Assembly (NCBI RefSeq): GCF_001189965.1
Contig: NZ_LFLU01000023.1
Span: 1 to 60,619 of the forward strand
Direction: 5' to 3'
Origin: Herbaspirillum rhizosphaerae
GTDB lineage: Bacteria; Pseudomonadota; Gammaproteobacteria; Burkholderiales; Burkholderiaceae_D
Length of the DNA: 60,619 nt
Of this stretch, positions 33,819 through 43,103 are shown one piece after another. Both the position numbers and the translations under genes were made by a program. Every line of letters starts with the position of its first letter. Position 1 is the first letter of the stretch. The notes beneath the pieces are model-generated. The model saw nothing but the letters and a program-made list of their open reading frames with translations. It did no database searches and was not told the origin of the DNA.

Positions 33819-33976
33819 TTGATGTATCCTTTCAGAATGAGTGTTTGCCTGTGCCTGGCAGAAATCGCGTCCGCTCAGGCTGATCTGTTGCAGTAACGGA
33901 CACAGTATGAAATTTCGGCAAGACGCCGACAAATCAGATATTCCATTGCACCGACAAAGAAAAACTATCTCATCAG

Positions 33977-34903
33977 ATGAAATACCCCATCTATCTCAAC
34001 GCCCTGCGCGCCTTCGAGGCGAGCGCCCGGCACCAGAGTTTTTCCGCAGCGGCGGCGGAGCTGAACGTGACGCCGGCTGCGGTCGGACAACAAGTGCGCG
34101 GGCTGGAAGAGTGGCTGGGTGCGCCGCTGTTCTCGCGCAGCAGCAGCGGCAACGCACGGCTGGTGCCGACCGACACCGCGCAAAAGGCCCTGCCGGATAT
34201 CCGCGCCGGCTTCGACCGTCTGGCGACCGGGCTGGGGTTGCTCAGGGAGGGGTCGACCAGCGGCGTGCTGACGGTAACCGTCAGTCCGGCGTTTGCCGCC
34301 AAATGGCTGCTGCCGCGCATTGAAGCTTTTCAGTCGGCGTATCCGGAAACCGATCTGCGCCTGGACACCAACCTGAAGGCGCTCGACTTCCTCGCCAACG
34401 GCATCGATGTCGGCGTGCGTTATGGCGCAGGCGCATGGCCGGGGCTGACGGCGGTCAAGCTGATGGAGGAAGAAATCTATCCGGTCTGTTCCGCCGGCTA
34501 TCTGGCGCACCACGGCGCCATGCACGATCCCTCGGCGCTGGTCGGCCACACGCTGATCCACGATCTGTCGATGCAAAACCATCCCGGTTTTCAGACCTGG
34601 CGCAGTTGGCTGGATGCTGCCGGATTTTCCGGCGTCGATTCGGAACGCGGCCTGCAGATCAATAATTCCGCTGCCGTACTGCAAGCCGCCGTCGACGGCC
34701 ATGGCGTGGCGCTGGGGCGCAGCGTGATGGTGCGCGACGACCTGGCCTCGGGCCGCCTGGTGCGTCTGTTCAAGACCGTCTCGTGCGCATCGCCGCTGGC
34801 GTATTACGTGGTCTCGCGCCCGGAATGCGCAAGCTTGCCGCGCATCGCGGCCTTCCGCGACTGGCTGCTGTCGGAGGCCGCCGCCATGACCACGGCGCGG
34901 TAA
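33977..34903 (+). CDS. LysR family transcriptional regulator (GcvA-like)
   Basis: A 308-residue LysR protein of the GcvA type: LNALRAFEASARHQSFSAAAAELNVTPAAVGQQVRGLEEWLG, then the effector domain with LTVTVSPAFAAKWLLPRIEAFQSAYPETDLRL and GIDVGVRYGAGAWPGL. Divergent from the SDR-AhpD operon with about 160 bp between, and so its likely regulator. Confidence 0.93.
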   Translation: MKYPIYLNALRAFEASARHQSFSAAAAELNVTPAAVGQQVRGLEEWLGAPLFSRSSSGNARLVPTDTAQKALPDIRAGFDRLATGLGLLREGSTSGVLTVTVSPAFAAKWLLPRIEAFQSAYPETDLRLDTNLKALDFLANGIDVGVRYGAGAWPGLTAVKLMEEEIYPVCSAGYLAHHGAMHDPSALVGHTLIHDLSMQNHPGFQTWRSWLDAAGFSGVDSERGLQINNSAAVLQAAVDGHGVALGRSVMVRDDLASGRLVRLFKTVSCASPLAYYVVSRPECASLPRIAAFRDWLLSEAAAMTTAR

Positions 34904-34946
34904 ATCCGCCAGCTCCACACGCAAGCCCGCGGTGTATGCTCTCGCC

Positions 34947-36182
34947 ATGGATTCCCTGATCGCCGCATCTGCGCGTGCGCTCGCCGCCGGCGATGCGCTG
35001 GGCGCACTCAAACACGTCGCCCTGCGCGACGACCCGCCGGCGCTGGCCTTGCGCGGCATCGCCATGGCCCGGCTGGGCGAACTGCTGCGCGCACGCGAGT
35101 TGCTGCGGCGCGCCGCGCGCGGCTTCGGTGCGCATGAAGAGCTGGCCCGCGCCCGCTGCGTCGTCGCCGAAGCGGAAGTGGCCCTGGCCGAACGCGACAT
35201 CGGCGGCTCGCCGCGTACGCTGACGGCGGCGCTGGCCACGCTGGAAGCGCATGCCGATCGCGCCAATGCCTTGCAGGCGCGCTTGATTACAGCGCGCCGT
35301 CTGCTATTGCTGGGCCGTCTGGAAGAAGCCGAAAGTGCGTTGGCGCCCCTCAATACGCTCGATACACGCGGCCTGTCGCCGTCGCTGGCGGCCGTTGCCG
35401 CATTGACGGCGGCGGAACTGGCGCTGCGCTCCTTGCGCATGGAGCCGGCGCGGCAGGCGCTTGCGCGCGCGCACCTGGCGGCCCGCCATGCACGCGTGCC
35501 GGCGCTGCTGGCCGAAGTCGCCGATGTGCAAGCCATACTGGATCGCCCTGCCGCCCGGCGTCTGGGCGCAGACGGCGAGCAAACCCTGCGGCTCGATGAG
35601 GTCGCGGCGCTGCTGGCTTCCGACACGCTGGTGGTGGATGCCTGCCGCCGCAGTATCAGCATCGGCGTCGGCGCCGCCTGGCAATCGCTGGCGCGGCGAC
35701 CGATACTGTTCTCGCTGGCGCGCGCACTGGCCGAAGCCTGGCCCTGCGAAATGACGCGGGAAGACCTGATCGCCCACGCCTTCCGCACCCGCGATCCGGA
35801 TGATTCGCACCGGGCGCGCCTGCGCGTTGAAATCGGCCGCCTGCGCGCGCTCGTCGCCGCGCTGGCGCAAATCGAAGCGACGCCGCGCGGCTTCGTTCTC
35901 AGGCCGCTCGGTCAGCGCACCGTGGCGGTGCTGGCGCCGCCTGTCGACGGCGACCAGGGCGCGCTGGTGGCGCTGCTGTCGGACGGCGCCGCGTGGTCGA
36001 CTTCGGCGCTGGCGCTGGCCCTCGACGCCAGCCAGCGCACCGTGCAGCGCGCACTGGCCGAGCTGGAAGCCGAAGGCCGCGTGCGCTCGATCGGCCGGGC
36101 GCGCACGCAGCGCTGGCTGTCGCCGCCGCTGGCAGGATTCACGACAATCTTGTTACTCCCCGCTGCGCTGCCGATGGCATAA
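34947..36182 (+). CDS. Helix-turn-helix transcriptional regulator with helical repeat region
   Basis: About 411 residues. The first 200 are Ala/Arg/Leu-rich helical repeats of TPR character (LGELLRARELLRRAARGFGAHEELARARCVVAEAEVAL). Then comes a winged-helix-like region with MTREDLIAHAFRTRDPDDSHRARLRVEIGRLR, resembling OmpR/BTAD-type DNA binding, and last an HTH with STSALALALDASQRTVQRALAELEAEGRV. The ATG 34947 is preferred over GTG 34932; neither has a clear ribosome site. It precedes the propeller and DUF899 genes on the same strand and probably controls them. Confidence 0.8.
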   Translation: MDSLIAASARALAAGDALGALKHVALRDDPPALALRGIAMARLGELLRARELLRRAARGFGAHEELARARCVVAEAEVALAERDIGGSPRTLTAALATLEAHADRANALQARLITARRLLLLGRLEEAESALAPLNTLDTRGLSPSLAAVAALTAAELALRSLRMEPARQALARAHLAARHARVPALLAEVADVQAILDRPAARRLGADGEQTLRLDEVAALLASDTLVVDACRRSISIGVGAAWQSLARRPILFSLARALAEAWPCEMTREDLIAHAFRTRDPDDSHRARLRVEIGRLRALVAALAQIEATPRGFVLRPLGQRTVAVLAPPVDGDQGALVALLSDGAAWSTSALALALDASQRTVQRALAELEAEGRVRSIGRARTQRWLSPPLAGFTTILLLPAALPMA

Positions 36183-36258
36183 AGTTGCCTCATGTTGTTT
36201 TGCAGCGCCGGGGAACGGCGCACACCACACTGCCGACAAGAAACCGAAGGAGCCGACG

Positions 36259-36930
36259 ATGAGCCAGAAACGCAGCAAAGCTGAAGTAGCAACCCGACCC
36301 GCCGAGATCGTGCGCGAATACGGTCCCTTCCCCGGTACCGACCGCGTGGCCGGCGTGACGCACGACGGCAGCCAGGTCTGGGCCGCCACCGGCGCCGCGC
36401 TGATCGCCTTCGACCCGGCCAGCGGCGAAGCCACGCGCACACTCACGCATCCCTGCGACGCCGGCACCGCCTTCGACGGCACTTACCTGTATCAGATCGC
36501 CGAACAGCGCATCGACAAGATCGACCCCGCCAGCGGCAAGGTGCTGGCGTCGATCCCGGCCCCGGGCCATGGCAACGACTCGGGACTGACCTGGGCCGAA
36601 GGCAGCCTGTGGGTAGGCCAGCATCGCGACCGCAAGATCCACCGGATCAATCCGGCCACCGGCGCCATCATCCGCACCATCGATTCCAACCGCTTCGTCA
36701 CCGGCGTGACCTGGGTCGACGGCGAGCTGTGGCACGGCACCTGGGAAGCCGAAGAAAGCGAACTGCGCCGCATCCATCCCGACACCGGCGACGTGCTGGA
36801 ACGGCTGGCGATGCCGCCCGGCACCGGCGTCAGCGGGCTGGAATCGGACGGCGCCGATCTGTTCTACTGCGGCGGCGGCCTGAGCGGCAAAGTGCGCGCC
36901 GTACGGCGGCCGAAGGCAAACAGCGCCTGA
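36259..36930 (+). CDS. Beta-propeller protein (YncE/glutamine-cyclotransferase-like)
   Basis: A 223-residue protein made of about five repeats in which a strand ending in a conserved W or Y leads into a D-P-A-S/T-G turn: FDPASGEATRTL, IDPASGKVLASI, INPATGAIIRTI, IHPDTGDVLERL. That is the pattern of YncE/streptogramin-lyase-like propellers. No signal peptide, so a cytoplasmic location is expected. AAGGAG precedes ATG 36259. In the operon with the HTH gene and the DUF899 gene; the role is unknown. Confidence 0.82.
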   Translation: MSQKRSKAEVATRPAEIVREYGPFPGTDRVAGVTHDGSQVWAATGAALIAFDPASGEATRTLTHPCDAGTAFDGTYLYQIAEQRIDKIDPASGKVLASIPAPGHGNDSGLTWAEGSLWVGQHRDRKIHRINPATGAIIRTIDSNRFVTGVTWVDGELWHGTWEAEESELRRIHPDTGDVLERLAMPPGTGVSGLESDGADLFYCGGGLSGKVRAVRRPKANSA

Positions 36931-37072
36931 TCTTCCGTCAGCCGGGCGCAGAACTCTTCTGCCGACGCCCGCTGTCACTTTTTCCTCCAGCAACAACGAT
37001 CTTGTCGGCCTCACGGCGGGATCGTGCACGTCCATCGACAAGCTTAAAGACTCTTTAAATCAGGAGAACACC

Positions 37073-37858
37073 ATGAACAGCATCACCGACCAGGCAGTCA
37101 CCCAACCCCACCCCGTCGTCTCCGCTGAACAATGGCTGAGCGCGCGCAAAGCGCTGCTGGCGCGCGAAAAAGAACTGACCCGCCTGCGCGACGAGATCGC
37201 CCGCGAACGCCGCGCATTGCCGTGGGAGCGCGTCACCAAAGACTATGTCTTCGACACGCCCGCCGGCCGGCGCACGCTGGCCGAACTGTTCGACGGACGC
37301 AGCCAGCTGCTGGTGCAGCACTTCATGTTCGGGCCGGGCTGGGAACAGGGCTGCCCGAGCTGCTCTTTCATGGCGGACCATGCCGACGGCATGAACGTGC
37401 ACCTGAAGCAGCGCGACATCACGCCGGTCGCCGTCTCGCGCGCGCCGCTGGCCGAGATCGAAGGCTTCCGCCAACGCATGGGCTGGCAATTTCCGTGGGC
37501 ATCCTCACACGACAGCGATTTCAATTTCGACTTCGCAGTCAGTTTCACGCCGCAAGAACAGGCCAAGGGCGAGGTCTATTACAACTACGGCGCGCGCTTC
37601 TTCCCTGCGAGCGAAGCACCGGGCATCAGCGTGTTTTACAAGAACGAGGCGGGCGAAGTGTTCCACACCTATTCCGCTTTCGGCCGCGGCGTGGAAGTGA
37701 TGATCGGCGCCTACAGCATGATGGACCTCACGCCCAAGGGCCGCGACGAAGGCGACGTCGCTCACAGGATGGCATGGGTGCGCCATCACGACCGCTACGA
37801 ATCAAGCGCGGCCAAACCGGCGGCAATGAGTGGCGCATGCTGCCACTCACGCACCTGA
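37073..37858 (+). CDS. DUF899 thioredoxin-like family protein
   Basis: A 261-residue DUF899 protein: SAEQWLSARKALLAREKELTRLRDEIARERRALPWERV opens it, FMFGPGWEQGCPSCSFMADH gives the CxxC-type redox centre, and SVFYKNEAGEVFHTYSAFGRGVE is a family block. AGGAGA precedes ATG 37073. DUF899 proteins have a thioredoxin fold and are often induced in stress; their reaction is not known. The C-terminal 20 residues (AMSGACCHSRT) are unusual and run up to the next gene. Confidence 0.88.
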   Translation: MNSITDQAVTQPHPVVSAEQWLSARKALLAREKELTRLRDEIARERRALPWERVTKDYVFDTPAGRRTLAELFDGRSQLLVQHFMFGPGWEQGCPSCSFMADHADGMNVHLKQRDITPVAVSRAPLAEIEGFRQRMGWQFPWASSHDSDFNFDFAVSFTPQEQAKGEVYYNYGARFFPASEAPGISVFYKNEAGEVFHTYSAFGRGVEVMIGAYSMMDLTPKGRDEGDVAHRMAWVRHHDRYESSAAKPAAMSGACCHSRT

Positions 37859-37883
37859 CTTCGCCTTAGCGCGCGAGCATGTC

Positions 37884-38531
37884 ATGTCGACATTCTGGCC
37901 ATGGCTGGCGGTGGCAGGCGCAGGCGCCCTGCACGGATTGAACCCCTGCACCGGCTGGATGTTCGCCGTAGCTTGGGGCCTGCGCTCGCGCAACCGGAGG
38001 CAGGCCTTGCGCGCGCTGTTGCCCACACTGATGCCGATCGCCGTCGGACATGCCGCATCGGTCGCGCTGGTGGCCGTTGCGGTGGCGCTGGGCATGGAGA
38101 TGGAGCGCATTACGTGGAAAGTCGCGGCGGGCGTGTTGCTGGCGGCCCTGGCGTTATACGCCGCCTGTCGCTTGTCGGGACACAAAGCCAGGCCGGCCCG
38201 GACGCCGTCGACGCATGCGGGACTGGCGCTCTGGTCTTGCCTGATGTCTACCCTGCATGGCGCCGGCTTGATGCTGGTGCCGGCGCTCGTGCCCCTGTGT
38301 CTGAGCAACTCACCGGCGCGTGAGATCACGGCATCCGGCTCGCTGCTGCTGGCGCTGGCTGCGGTAGGCGTGCACATGGCCGCGATGCTTGCCGTCACCG
38401 CTGCGATGGCTGTTGTGGCAACCGCTGCCGCCGCTTACCGGCCACGACACATCATCACCGAACTCGCCGCGCCCATCACCGGCACGCCGAACACCAGCAG
38501 GAAGTACGGCAACTCTTCAGCAAACGAATAG
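37884..38531 (+). CDS. Multi-pass membrane protein of unknown function
   Basis: About 215 residues with five or six hydrophobic segments, starting WPWLAVAGAGALHGLNPCTGWMFAVAWGL. HGLNPC in the first helix recalls the His-Asp/Asn-Pro-Cys motifs of NicO/TauE-type transporters, but the family is not certain. ATG 37884 begins just before the first helix; a start at 37830 would overlap the DUF899 gene. The last 30 residues, after TAAAAYRP, are hydrophilic and lie antisense to the gene at 38435. Confidence 0.75.
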   Translation: MSTFWPWLAVAGAGALHGLNPCTGWMFAVAWGLRSRNRRQALRALLPTLMPIAVGHAASVALVAVAVALGMEMERITWKVAAGVLLAALALYAACRLSGHKARPARTPSTHAGLALWSCLMSTLHGAGLMLVPALVPLCLSNSPAREITASGSLLLALAAVGVHMAAMLAVTAAMAVVATAAAAYRPRHIITELAAPITGTPNTSRKYGNSSANE

Positions 38532-38701
38532 CCGGCGCCGTAGATCCCTATCGCCATGTTGACGACCGCGGCTGCAAACCACAGCGCGCAAAAGACGATG
38601 TACAGCGCGCCGTCGCCCGCGCGCAGGTCGCACATGCTGCGGGCGAGCAGCAGGCTGGTCCACAGGGCGAATCCGCCGAGGATGACTTGAACGCTGTGCA
38701 T
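38435..38701 (-). CDS. Small membrane protein with three predicted helices
   Basis: An 88-residue protein: VQVILGGFALWTSLLLARSM, GALYIVFCALWFAAAVVNMAIGIY and ELPYFLLVFGVPVMGAASSVMM are the hydrophobic segments. AAGGAG lies 6 bases before ATG 38701, so the longer start at 38716 is not used. It is downstream of the SDR gene at 38751 on the same strand and its 3' end overlaps 97 bp of the convergent membrane gene ending at 38531. Confidence 0.8.
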   Translation of the reverse strand: MHSVQVILGGFALWTSLLLARSMCDLRAGDGALYIVFCALWFAAAVVNMAIGIYGAGYSFAEELPYFLLVFGVPVMGAASSVMMCRGR

Positions 38702-38750
38702 GTCGATCTCCTTCACTCAAGGCAATAGGGCTGCAATCGATCGGATGAAA

Positions 38751-39647
38751 TCAGGCGATCACTGCGGGATGCAGCAGGTCGTCGATGCCGATGCGCTGTG
38801 CGAATTCTTCGCGCACGCGCTCGGCCACATCGGTCACCGCGCCGGCGCCGTCGTCGATGAAATCCACCACCGCGCGGAACGGACGCTGGCCGGCCGGCAA
38901 GTTGACGATGCGCGTCATCTCGTCGGCGACCGCCTGCGGATCCGCATCGGCGGGCGACAGCGCCGACAGCCGAGCGCCGACCTGATCCATCAGCCCGGCA
39001 TAACGCGCATAGGCATCGGCGGTCTTCTGGTCGGCAGGCTTGCCGGCGTTGGGGAAATGATCGGTGCCATGCGTGAATGCGCCCGGCACCATGATCGAGG
39101 TTTCGATGCCGAAGCGCGCCAACTCATACGACTGCGTCACGGCGATCGAATCCATCGCGGCCTTGGCGGCGGCGTACGGCCCCATGAACGGCGGAAAGCC
39201 GCCGCGCACCGTGGTGCTGCTGACCCACAGCAGCAAACCCGACTGGCGTTCACGCATATAAGGCAGCGCAGCGCGGTTGACGCGCTGAGCGCCGAGCACG
39301 TTGGTGTCGAAGACCTTGATCATTTCTTCCGGCGTGAAGGCTTCAGTCGGACCGACCACCAGATGGCCGGCGTTATGCACGACCACGTCGATGCGGCCCT
39401 GCTCGCCGATGATTTTTGCCGCGGCGGCGTCGGCGGAATCTTGCGACAGCACATCGAGTTCCACGGCGCGCACATCGAGACCGAGCGCAAAACTCCAGTC
39501 TTGCAGTTCGCGCACCTTGGATGCGTTGCGGCCCTGGATGTCGCGCATGCTGGCGTAGACCGTGTGACCTGCTTGCGCCAGCGAGCGCGCGGTGAGCTTG
39601 CCGATGCCGGCCGAAGCGCCGGTGACGAGGATGATTGATTTGTTCAT
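38751..39647 (-). CDS. SDR family oxidoreductase
   Basis: A 298-residue SDR longer than the classical type: LVTGASAGIGKLTARSLAQAGHTVYASMRD, VVHNAGHLV in place of NNAG, VSSTTVRGGFP and YAAAKAAMD. The long C-terminal part (DHFPNAGKPADQKTADAYARY onward) is typical of the group that reduces bulky carbonyls. In one unit with the SDR at 39676 and upstream of the small membrane gene. The divergent LysR gene at 40576 likely governs them. Confidence 0.9.
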   Translation of the reverse strand: MNKSIILVTGASAGIGKLTARSLAQAGHTVYASMRDIQGRNASKVRELQDWSFALGLDVRAVELDVLSQDSADAAAAKIIGEQGRIDVVVHNAGHLVVGPTEAFTPEEMIKVFDTNVLGAQRVNRAALPYMRERQSGLLLWVSSTTVRGGFPPFMGPYAAAKAAMDSIAVTQSYELARFGIETSIMVPGAFTHGTDHFPNAGKPADQKTADAYARYAGLMDQVGARLSALSPADADPQAVADEMTRIVNLPAGQRPFRAVVDFIDDGAGAVTDVAERVREEFAQRIGIDDLLHPAVIA

Positions 39648-39675
39648 GATTTTTCCTTGAAATTCCGTCTCGGGT

Positions 39676-40416
39676 TTACACCAGGCCGCCATTGGCGCGC
39701 AGCGTCTGGCCGTTGATCCAGCTGCCGGGCGCCGCTAAAAAAGCCACTGCCTTGGCGATGTCATCCGGCGAACCCAGGCGTTCCAGCGGTGCAGCCTTGG
39801 ACAAGCGCTCGACGAGTTCCGGCGTCTTGCCGTCGAGGAACAGCGCGGTGGCGGTCGGGCCAGGTGCGACGGCGTTGACGGTGATCTGCTTGCCGCGCAA
39901 CTCCTTGGCGAAGATGTTGGTCATGACTTCGATCGCGCCCTTGGTAGCGGCGTAGACCGCATAGCCCGGCATCGCCAGGCCGATCACGCTGGTCGAGAAA
40001 TTGACGATGCGGCCGCCCTGTTGCAAGCGGGTGGCGGCGGCGCGCATGGTGTTGAAGCTGCCCTTGAGGTTGACCGCGATCAGGCGGTCGAAGGTGGCGT
40101 CGTCGGTGTCGGCCAGCATCGGCAGCTTGGGCGGCATGATGCCGGCGTTGTTAACCAGCACGTCGACGCGGCCGAAGGCGGCGATGGCCTGGTCGAACAG
40201 GGCATTGACGGCGGACGAGTCCGCGACGTCGGCCTGGATGGCGATGGCCTTGCCGTTATCGGCAGCGATGGCGTCGACCACCTTTTGCGCTTCTGCCGCG
40301 TTGCCGGCGTAGTTGACGACGACGGCGTAGCCTTCCTTGCCGAGCTGTCTGGCGATTTCAGCGCCGATGCCGCGCGAGGCGCCGGTGACGATGGCGACTT
40401 GTTGTGCTTGTTCCAT
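39676..40416 (-). CDS. SDR family oxidoreductase
   Basis: A 246-residue classical SDR: AIVTGASRGIGAEIARQLGKEGYAVVVNYAGN (the basic/Asn turn suggests NADPH), VNNAGIM, FSTSVIG, YAATKGAIE and INGQTLRANGG at the end. Promoter-proximal gene of the operon continuing into the SDR at 38751, and divergent from the LysR gene at 40576 with about 160 AT-rich bp between. Confidence 0.92.
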   Translation of the reverse strand: MEQAQQVAIVTGASRGIGAEIARQLGKEGYAVVVNYAGNAAEAQKVVDAIAADNGKAIAIQADVADSSAVNALFDQAIAAFGRVDVLVNNAGIMPPKLPMLADTDDATFDRLIAVNLKGSFNTMRAAATRLQQGGRIVNFSTSVIGLAMPGYAVYAATKGAIEVMTNIFAKELRGKQITVNAVAPGPTATALFLDGKTPELVERLSKAAPLERLGSPDDIAKAVAFLAAPGSWINGQTLRANGGLV

Positions 40417-40575
40417 GATGTGCTCCTGATCGTGAATAAATGGGTGGATTTACTTCTTGTGACCGCTGCTTAGCGAGTCAGTGAAGCCATTGTGGACTCT
40501 GGTTGGTTTTGGATAAATATGCTTAAATTGCTATCACTATTCAAAATTCACCAACAATAAGCGCGAGGCTTGCCC

Positions 40576-41481
40576 ATGGATCGTTTCGACGCAATGCGCG
40601 TGTTCACCCGTATCGTGGAGCTGGGCAGCTTCACCAAGGCGGCCGACGACCTGCACATTCCGCGCGCCACGGTGACCCACACCATCAAGCAGATGGAGGC
40701 GCGGCTGGGCGTGCGCCTGCTGCAGCGGACCACGCGCCAGGTCAGCGCCACGCTGGACGGCAACGCCTATTACGCGCGCTGCGTGCAGCTGATGGCCGAT
40801 CTGGAAGAAACCGAATCGGCCTTCAGCGCCGCCGCGTCCAACCCGCGCGGCAAGGTGCGCATCGACTTGCAAGAATCGCTGGCGATGCATTTCATCCTGC
40901 CGCGGCTGCCGGAGTTCTGCGCGCAGTATCCCCAGATCGAGCTGGAAATCGGCATGGGCGACCGTGCCGTCGATCTGGTGCGCGAGGGCTACGACTGCGT
41001 GCTGCGCGCCGGCGAGCCGCGCGACTCCAGCCTGGTGATCCGGCGTGTGGCGCGGCTGCAGCAGGTCACGGTGGCCAGTCCGGCGTATCTGCACAAGCAC
41101 GGCGAGCCGGATTCGCTGGAAAGCTTCGGCAGGCATCAGGCGGTCAATTACTTTTCGTCGGTCAGCGGCAAGATCCTGCCGTTCGACTTTCTCGCCGATG
41201 GCGAAACGCACAGCATCGGCCTGCCCGGCCAGGTCGCCGTGAGCCATGCGGAGGCTTATGTCAGTTGCTGCGAAGGCGGCCTGGGGCTGGTGCAGCTGCC
41301 GCGCTATCACGTGCAGCAGCAGTTGAATGACGGACGGCTGGTCGAAGTGATGGCGGCGTTCCGCCCGGCGCCGATGGCGGTGTCCATCCTGTATCCGCAT
41401 CAGCGGCAGTTGTCGCGGCGCGTGCGCGTGCTGGTGGATTGGATGGCGAATCTGATGCGGCAGGGCGAGAGTGCGACCTGA
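40576..41481 (+). CDS. LysR family transcriptional regulator (CrgA-like)
   Basis: A 301-residue LysR protein beginning MDRFDAMRVFTRIVELGSFTKAADDLHIPRATVTHTIKQMEARLG, the wording of the CrgA/AaeR-like branch. The effector domain has LPEFCAQYPQIELEIGMGDRAVDLVREGYDCVLRAGEPRDSSLVIRR. Divergent from the two SDR genes and their probable repressor or activator. Confidence 0.93.
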   Translation: MDRFDAMRVFTRIVELGSFTKAADDLHIPRATVTHTIKQMEARLGVRLLQRTTRQVSATLDGNAYYARCVQLMADLEETESAFSAAASNPRGKVRIDLQESLAMHFILPRLPEFCAQYPQIELEIGMGDRAVDLVREGYDCVLRAGEPRDSSLVIRRVARLQQVTVASPAYLHKHGEPDSLESFGRHQAVNYFSSVSGKILPFDFLADGETHSIGLPGQVAVSHAEAYVSCCEGGLGLVQLPRYHVQQQLNDGRLVEVMAAFRPAPMAVSILYPHQRQLSRRVRVLVDWMANLMRQGESAT

Positions 41482-41785
41482 CACGCCGGCATCCCGGTTC
41501 GCGCCCTTCCCTTGATACGCTATTCCCTTGCGGAAAATTGGCGTTGCCAATCCCTTCCACAGCTTATATGATGTACGACAACATATAAGTATGGACGGGC
41601 TGGCCAAACGCCAAGACCTGCCACCCAGGAGACAGCCTCATCCCCTCTTTGCGACATGCCGCACCGGCATTGCCGTCGCAGCTCATGCCTATATGGAATA
41701 GCAGGATCAAGCCTGATTTCTCCGGATTGCCGGGCCCTCTCCGACGCCGGAAGAATCGGGTTTCTTTTCCCACATGGAGACAACG

Positions 41786-42856
41786 ATGAATCAAGAAGAC
41801 AAGAAGAAAACCAGCAATTTCGACGCAACTCGTCGTACAACATTGCTCGGCGGCCTGGCCATGGCCGCCACCGCCCTGACCGCCAGGGCCCAGAGTTTCG
41901 ACTTCAAGGCCAGCCAGCGCTACCCCGATCCCAACGTGCAGGTGCTGGACAACAGCTTCCTGAAATACCGGCTGTACAGCTCGACGGTCGAGCAACTGGC
42001 GACCGGTTTCCGCTGGGTCGAAGGCCCGGTCTGGTTCGGCGACGGCCGCTATCTCTTGTTCAGCGACATCCCCAACAACCGCATCATGCGTTGGGACGAA
42101 GTCACCGGTACGACCTCGGTGTTCCGCAATCCGGCCAACTTCACCAACGGCCTGGCGCGCGACCGCCAGGGCCGCCTGATCGCCTGCGAACATCTGACCC
42201 GCCGCATCACCCGCACCGAATACGACGGCCGCATCACCGTCTTGGCCGACAACTACAACGGCAAGCGCTTCAACTCGCCCAACGACATCGTCTGCAAATC
42301 GGACGGCTCGATCTGGTTCACCGATCCGCCGTTCGGCATCGCCGGCGAATGGGAAGGCGACAAGCAGGCCTCGGAACTGCCGCACGCGGTCTATCGCATC
42401 GACGGCCAGAGCGGCAAGCTGAGCCTGATCACCGACGCCCTGGCCGGCCCCAACGGCCTGGCCTTCTCGCCCGATGAAAAAGTCATCTACATCGTCGAAT
42501 CGCGCGCCACGCCGAACCGCGTGATCTGGGCGTATCAGCTGACCGACAACGGCACCAGGCTGGGTTCGCGCACGCTGGCGGTGGACGCCAACGGCCCGGG
42601 CGCCATCGACGGCTTCAAGGTCGACGTCGACGGCAACCTGTGGTGCGGCTGGGGCAGCAACGGCGCGCTCGACGCCAACGCGGCCGAGCTGGACGGCGTG
42701 CGCGTCTTCACGCCGCAAGGCAAGGCCATCGGCCACATCCACCTGCCGGAACGCTGCCCGAACCTGGTGTTCGGCGGCGCCAAGAAGAACCGCCTGTTCA
42801 TGGCCAGCAGTCATTCGCTGTATGCGGTCTACGTGGATACGCGCGGCGCGGCGTAA
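41786..42856 (+). CDS. SMP-30/gluconolactonase family protein, exported
   Basis: A 356-residue six-bladed propeller lactonase. TRRTTLLGGLAMAATALTARA has a twin-arginine-like RRTTLL, so periplasmic export by Tat or Sec is likely. Family blocks: GFRWVEGPVWFGDGRYLLFSDIPNNRIMRW with the metal Glu, FNSPNDIVCKSDGSIWFTDPPFG, LAGPNGLAFSPDE and IDGFKVDVDGNLWCGWGSNG. It hydrolyses sugar or other lactones. GGAGA before ATG 41786 decides that start over ATG 41774. Confidence 0.92.
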   Translation: MNQEDKKKTSNFDATRRTTLLGGLAMAATALTARAQSFDFKASQRYPDPNVQVLDNSFLKYRLYSSTVEQLATGFRWVEGPVWFGDGRYLLFSDIPNNRIMRWDEVTGTTSVFRNPANFTNGLARDRQGRLIACEHLTRRITRTEYDGRITVLADNYNGKRFNSPNDIVCKSDGSIWFTDPPFGIAGEWEGDKQASELPHAVYRIDGQSGKLSLITDALAGPNGLAFSPDEKVIYIVESRATPNRVIWAYQLTDNGTRLGSRTLAVDANGPGAIDGFKVDVDGNLWCGWGSNGALDANAAELDGVRVFTPQGKAIGHIHLPERCPNLVFGGAKKNRLFMASSHSLYAVYVDTRGAA

Positions 42857-42882
42857 GCCTCTGCGACATCGGTAATGTCCTT

Positions 42883-42936
42883 CGCGCTTCACTGCCTGAG
42901 TACTCAATCAGGCAGTGAAGCGCGGCTCCTCTTTTC
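42883..42936 (+). terminator. Long perfect hairpin terminator
   Basis: A 17-bp perfect stem (42883-42899 and 42908-42924; core TTCACTGCC / GGCAGTGAA) with an 8-base loop, followed by the T-rich CTCCTCTTTT. It lies 26 bp after the lactonase gene. Confidence 0.85.
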
Positions 42937-43103
42937 CATCTTCCCTCCCCCCTGCCCGCATCGACGACGCAACATCCGCGAATAAATCCGCTGCGCCTCA
43001 GCGCAAGGCCGGACGGATAAACTAGAATGGCAGCCAGTAACGCATCCCTGCAGACGACGCAGCGCCAGACCCGATTCCAAACCGGCAATCCCACACACCA
43101 CAC

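Noticed and set aside
33965..35788. 607-codon minus-strand frame
   Set aside because: Ser/Arg/Ala-rich shadow of the LysR and HTH genes; no ribosome site or recognisable motif.
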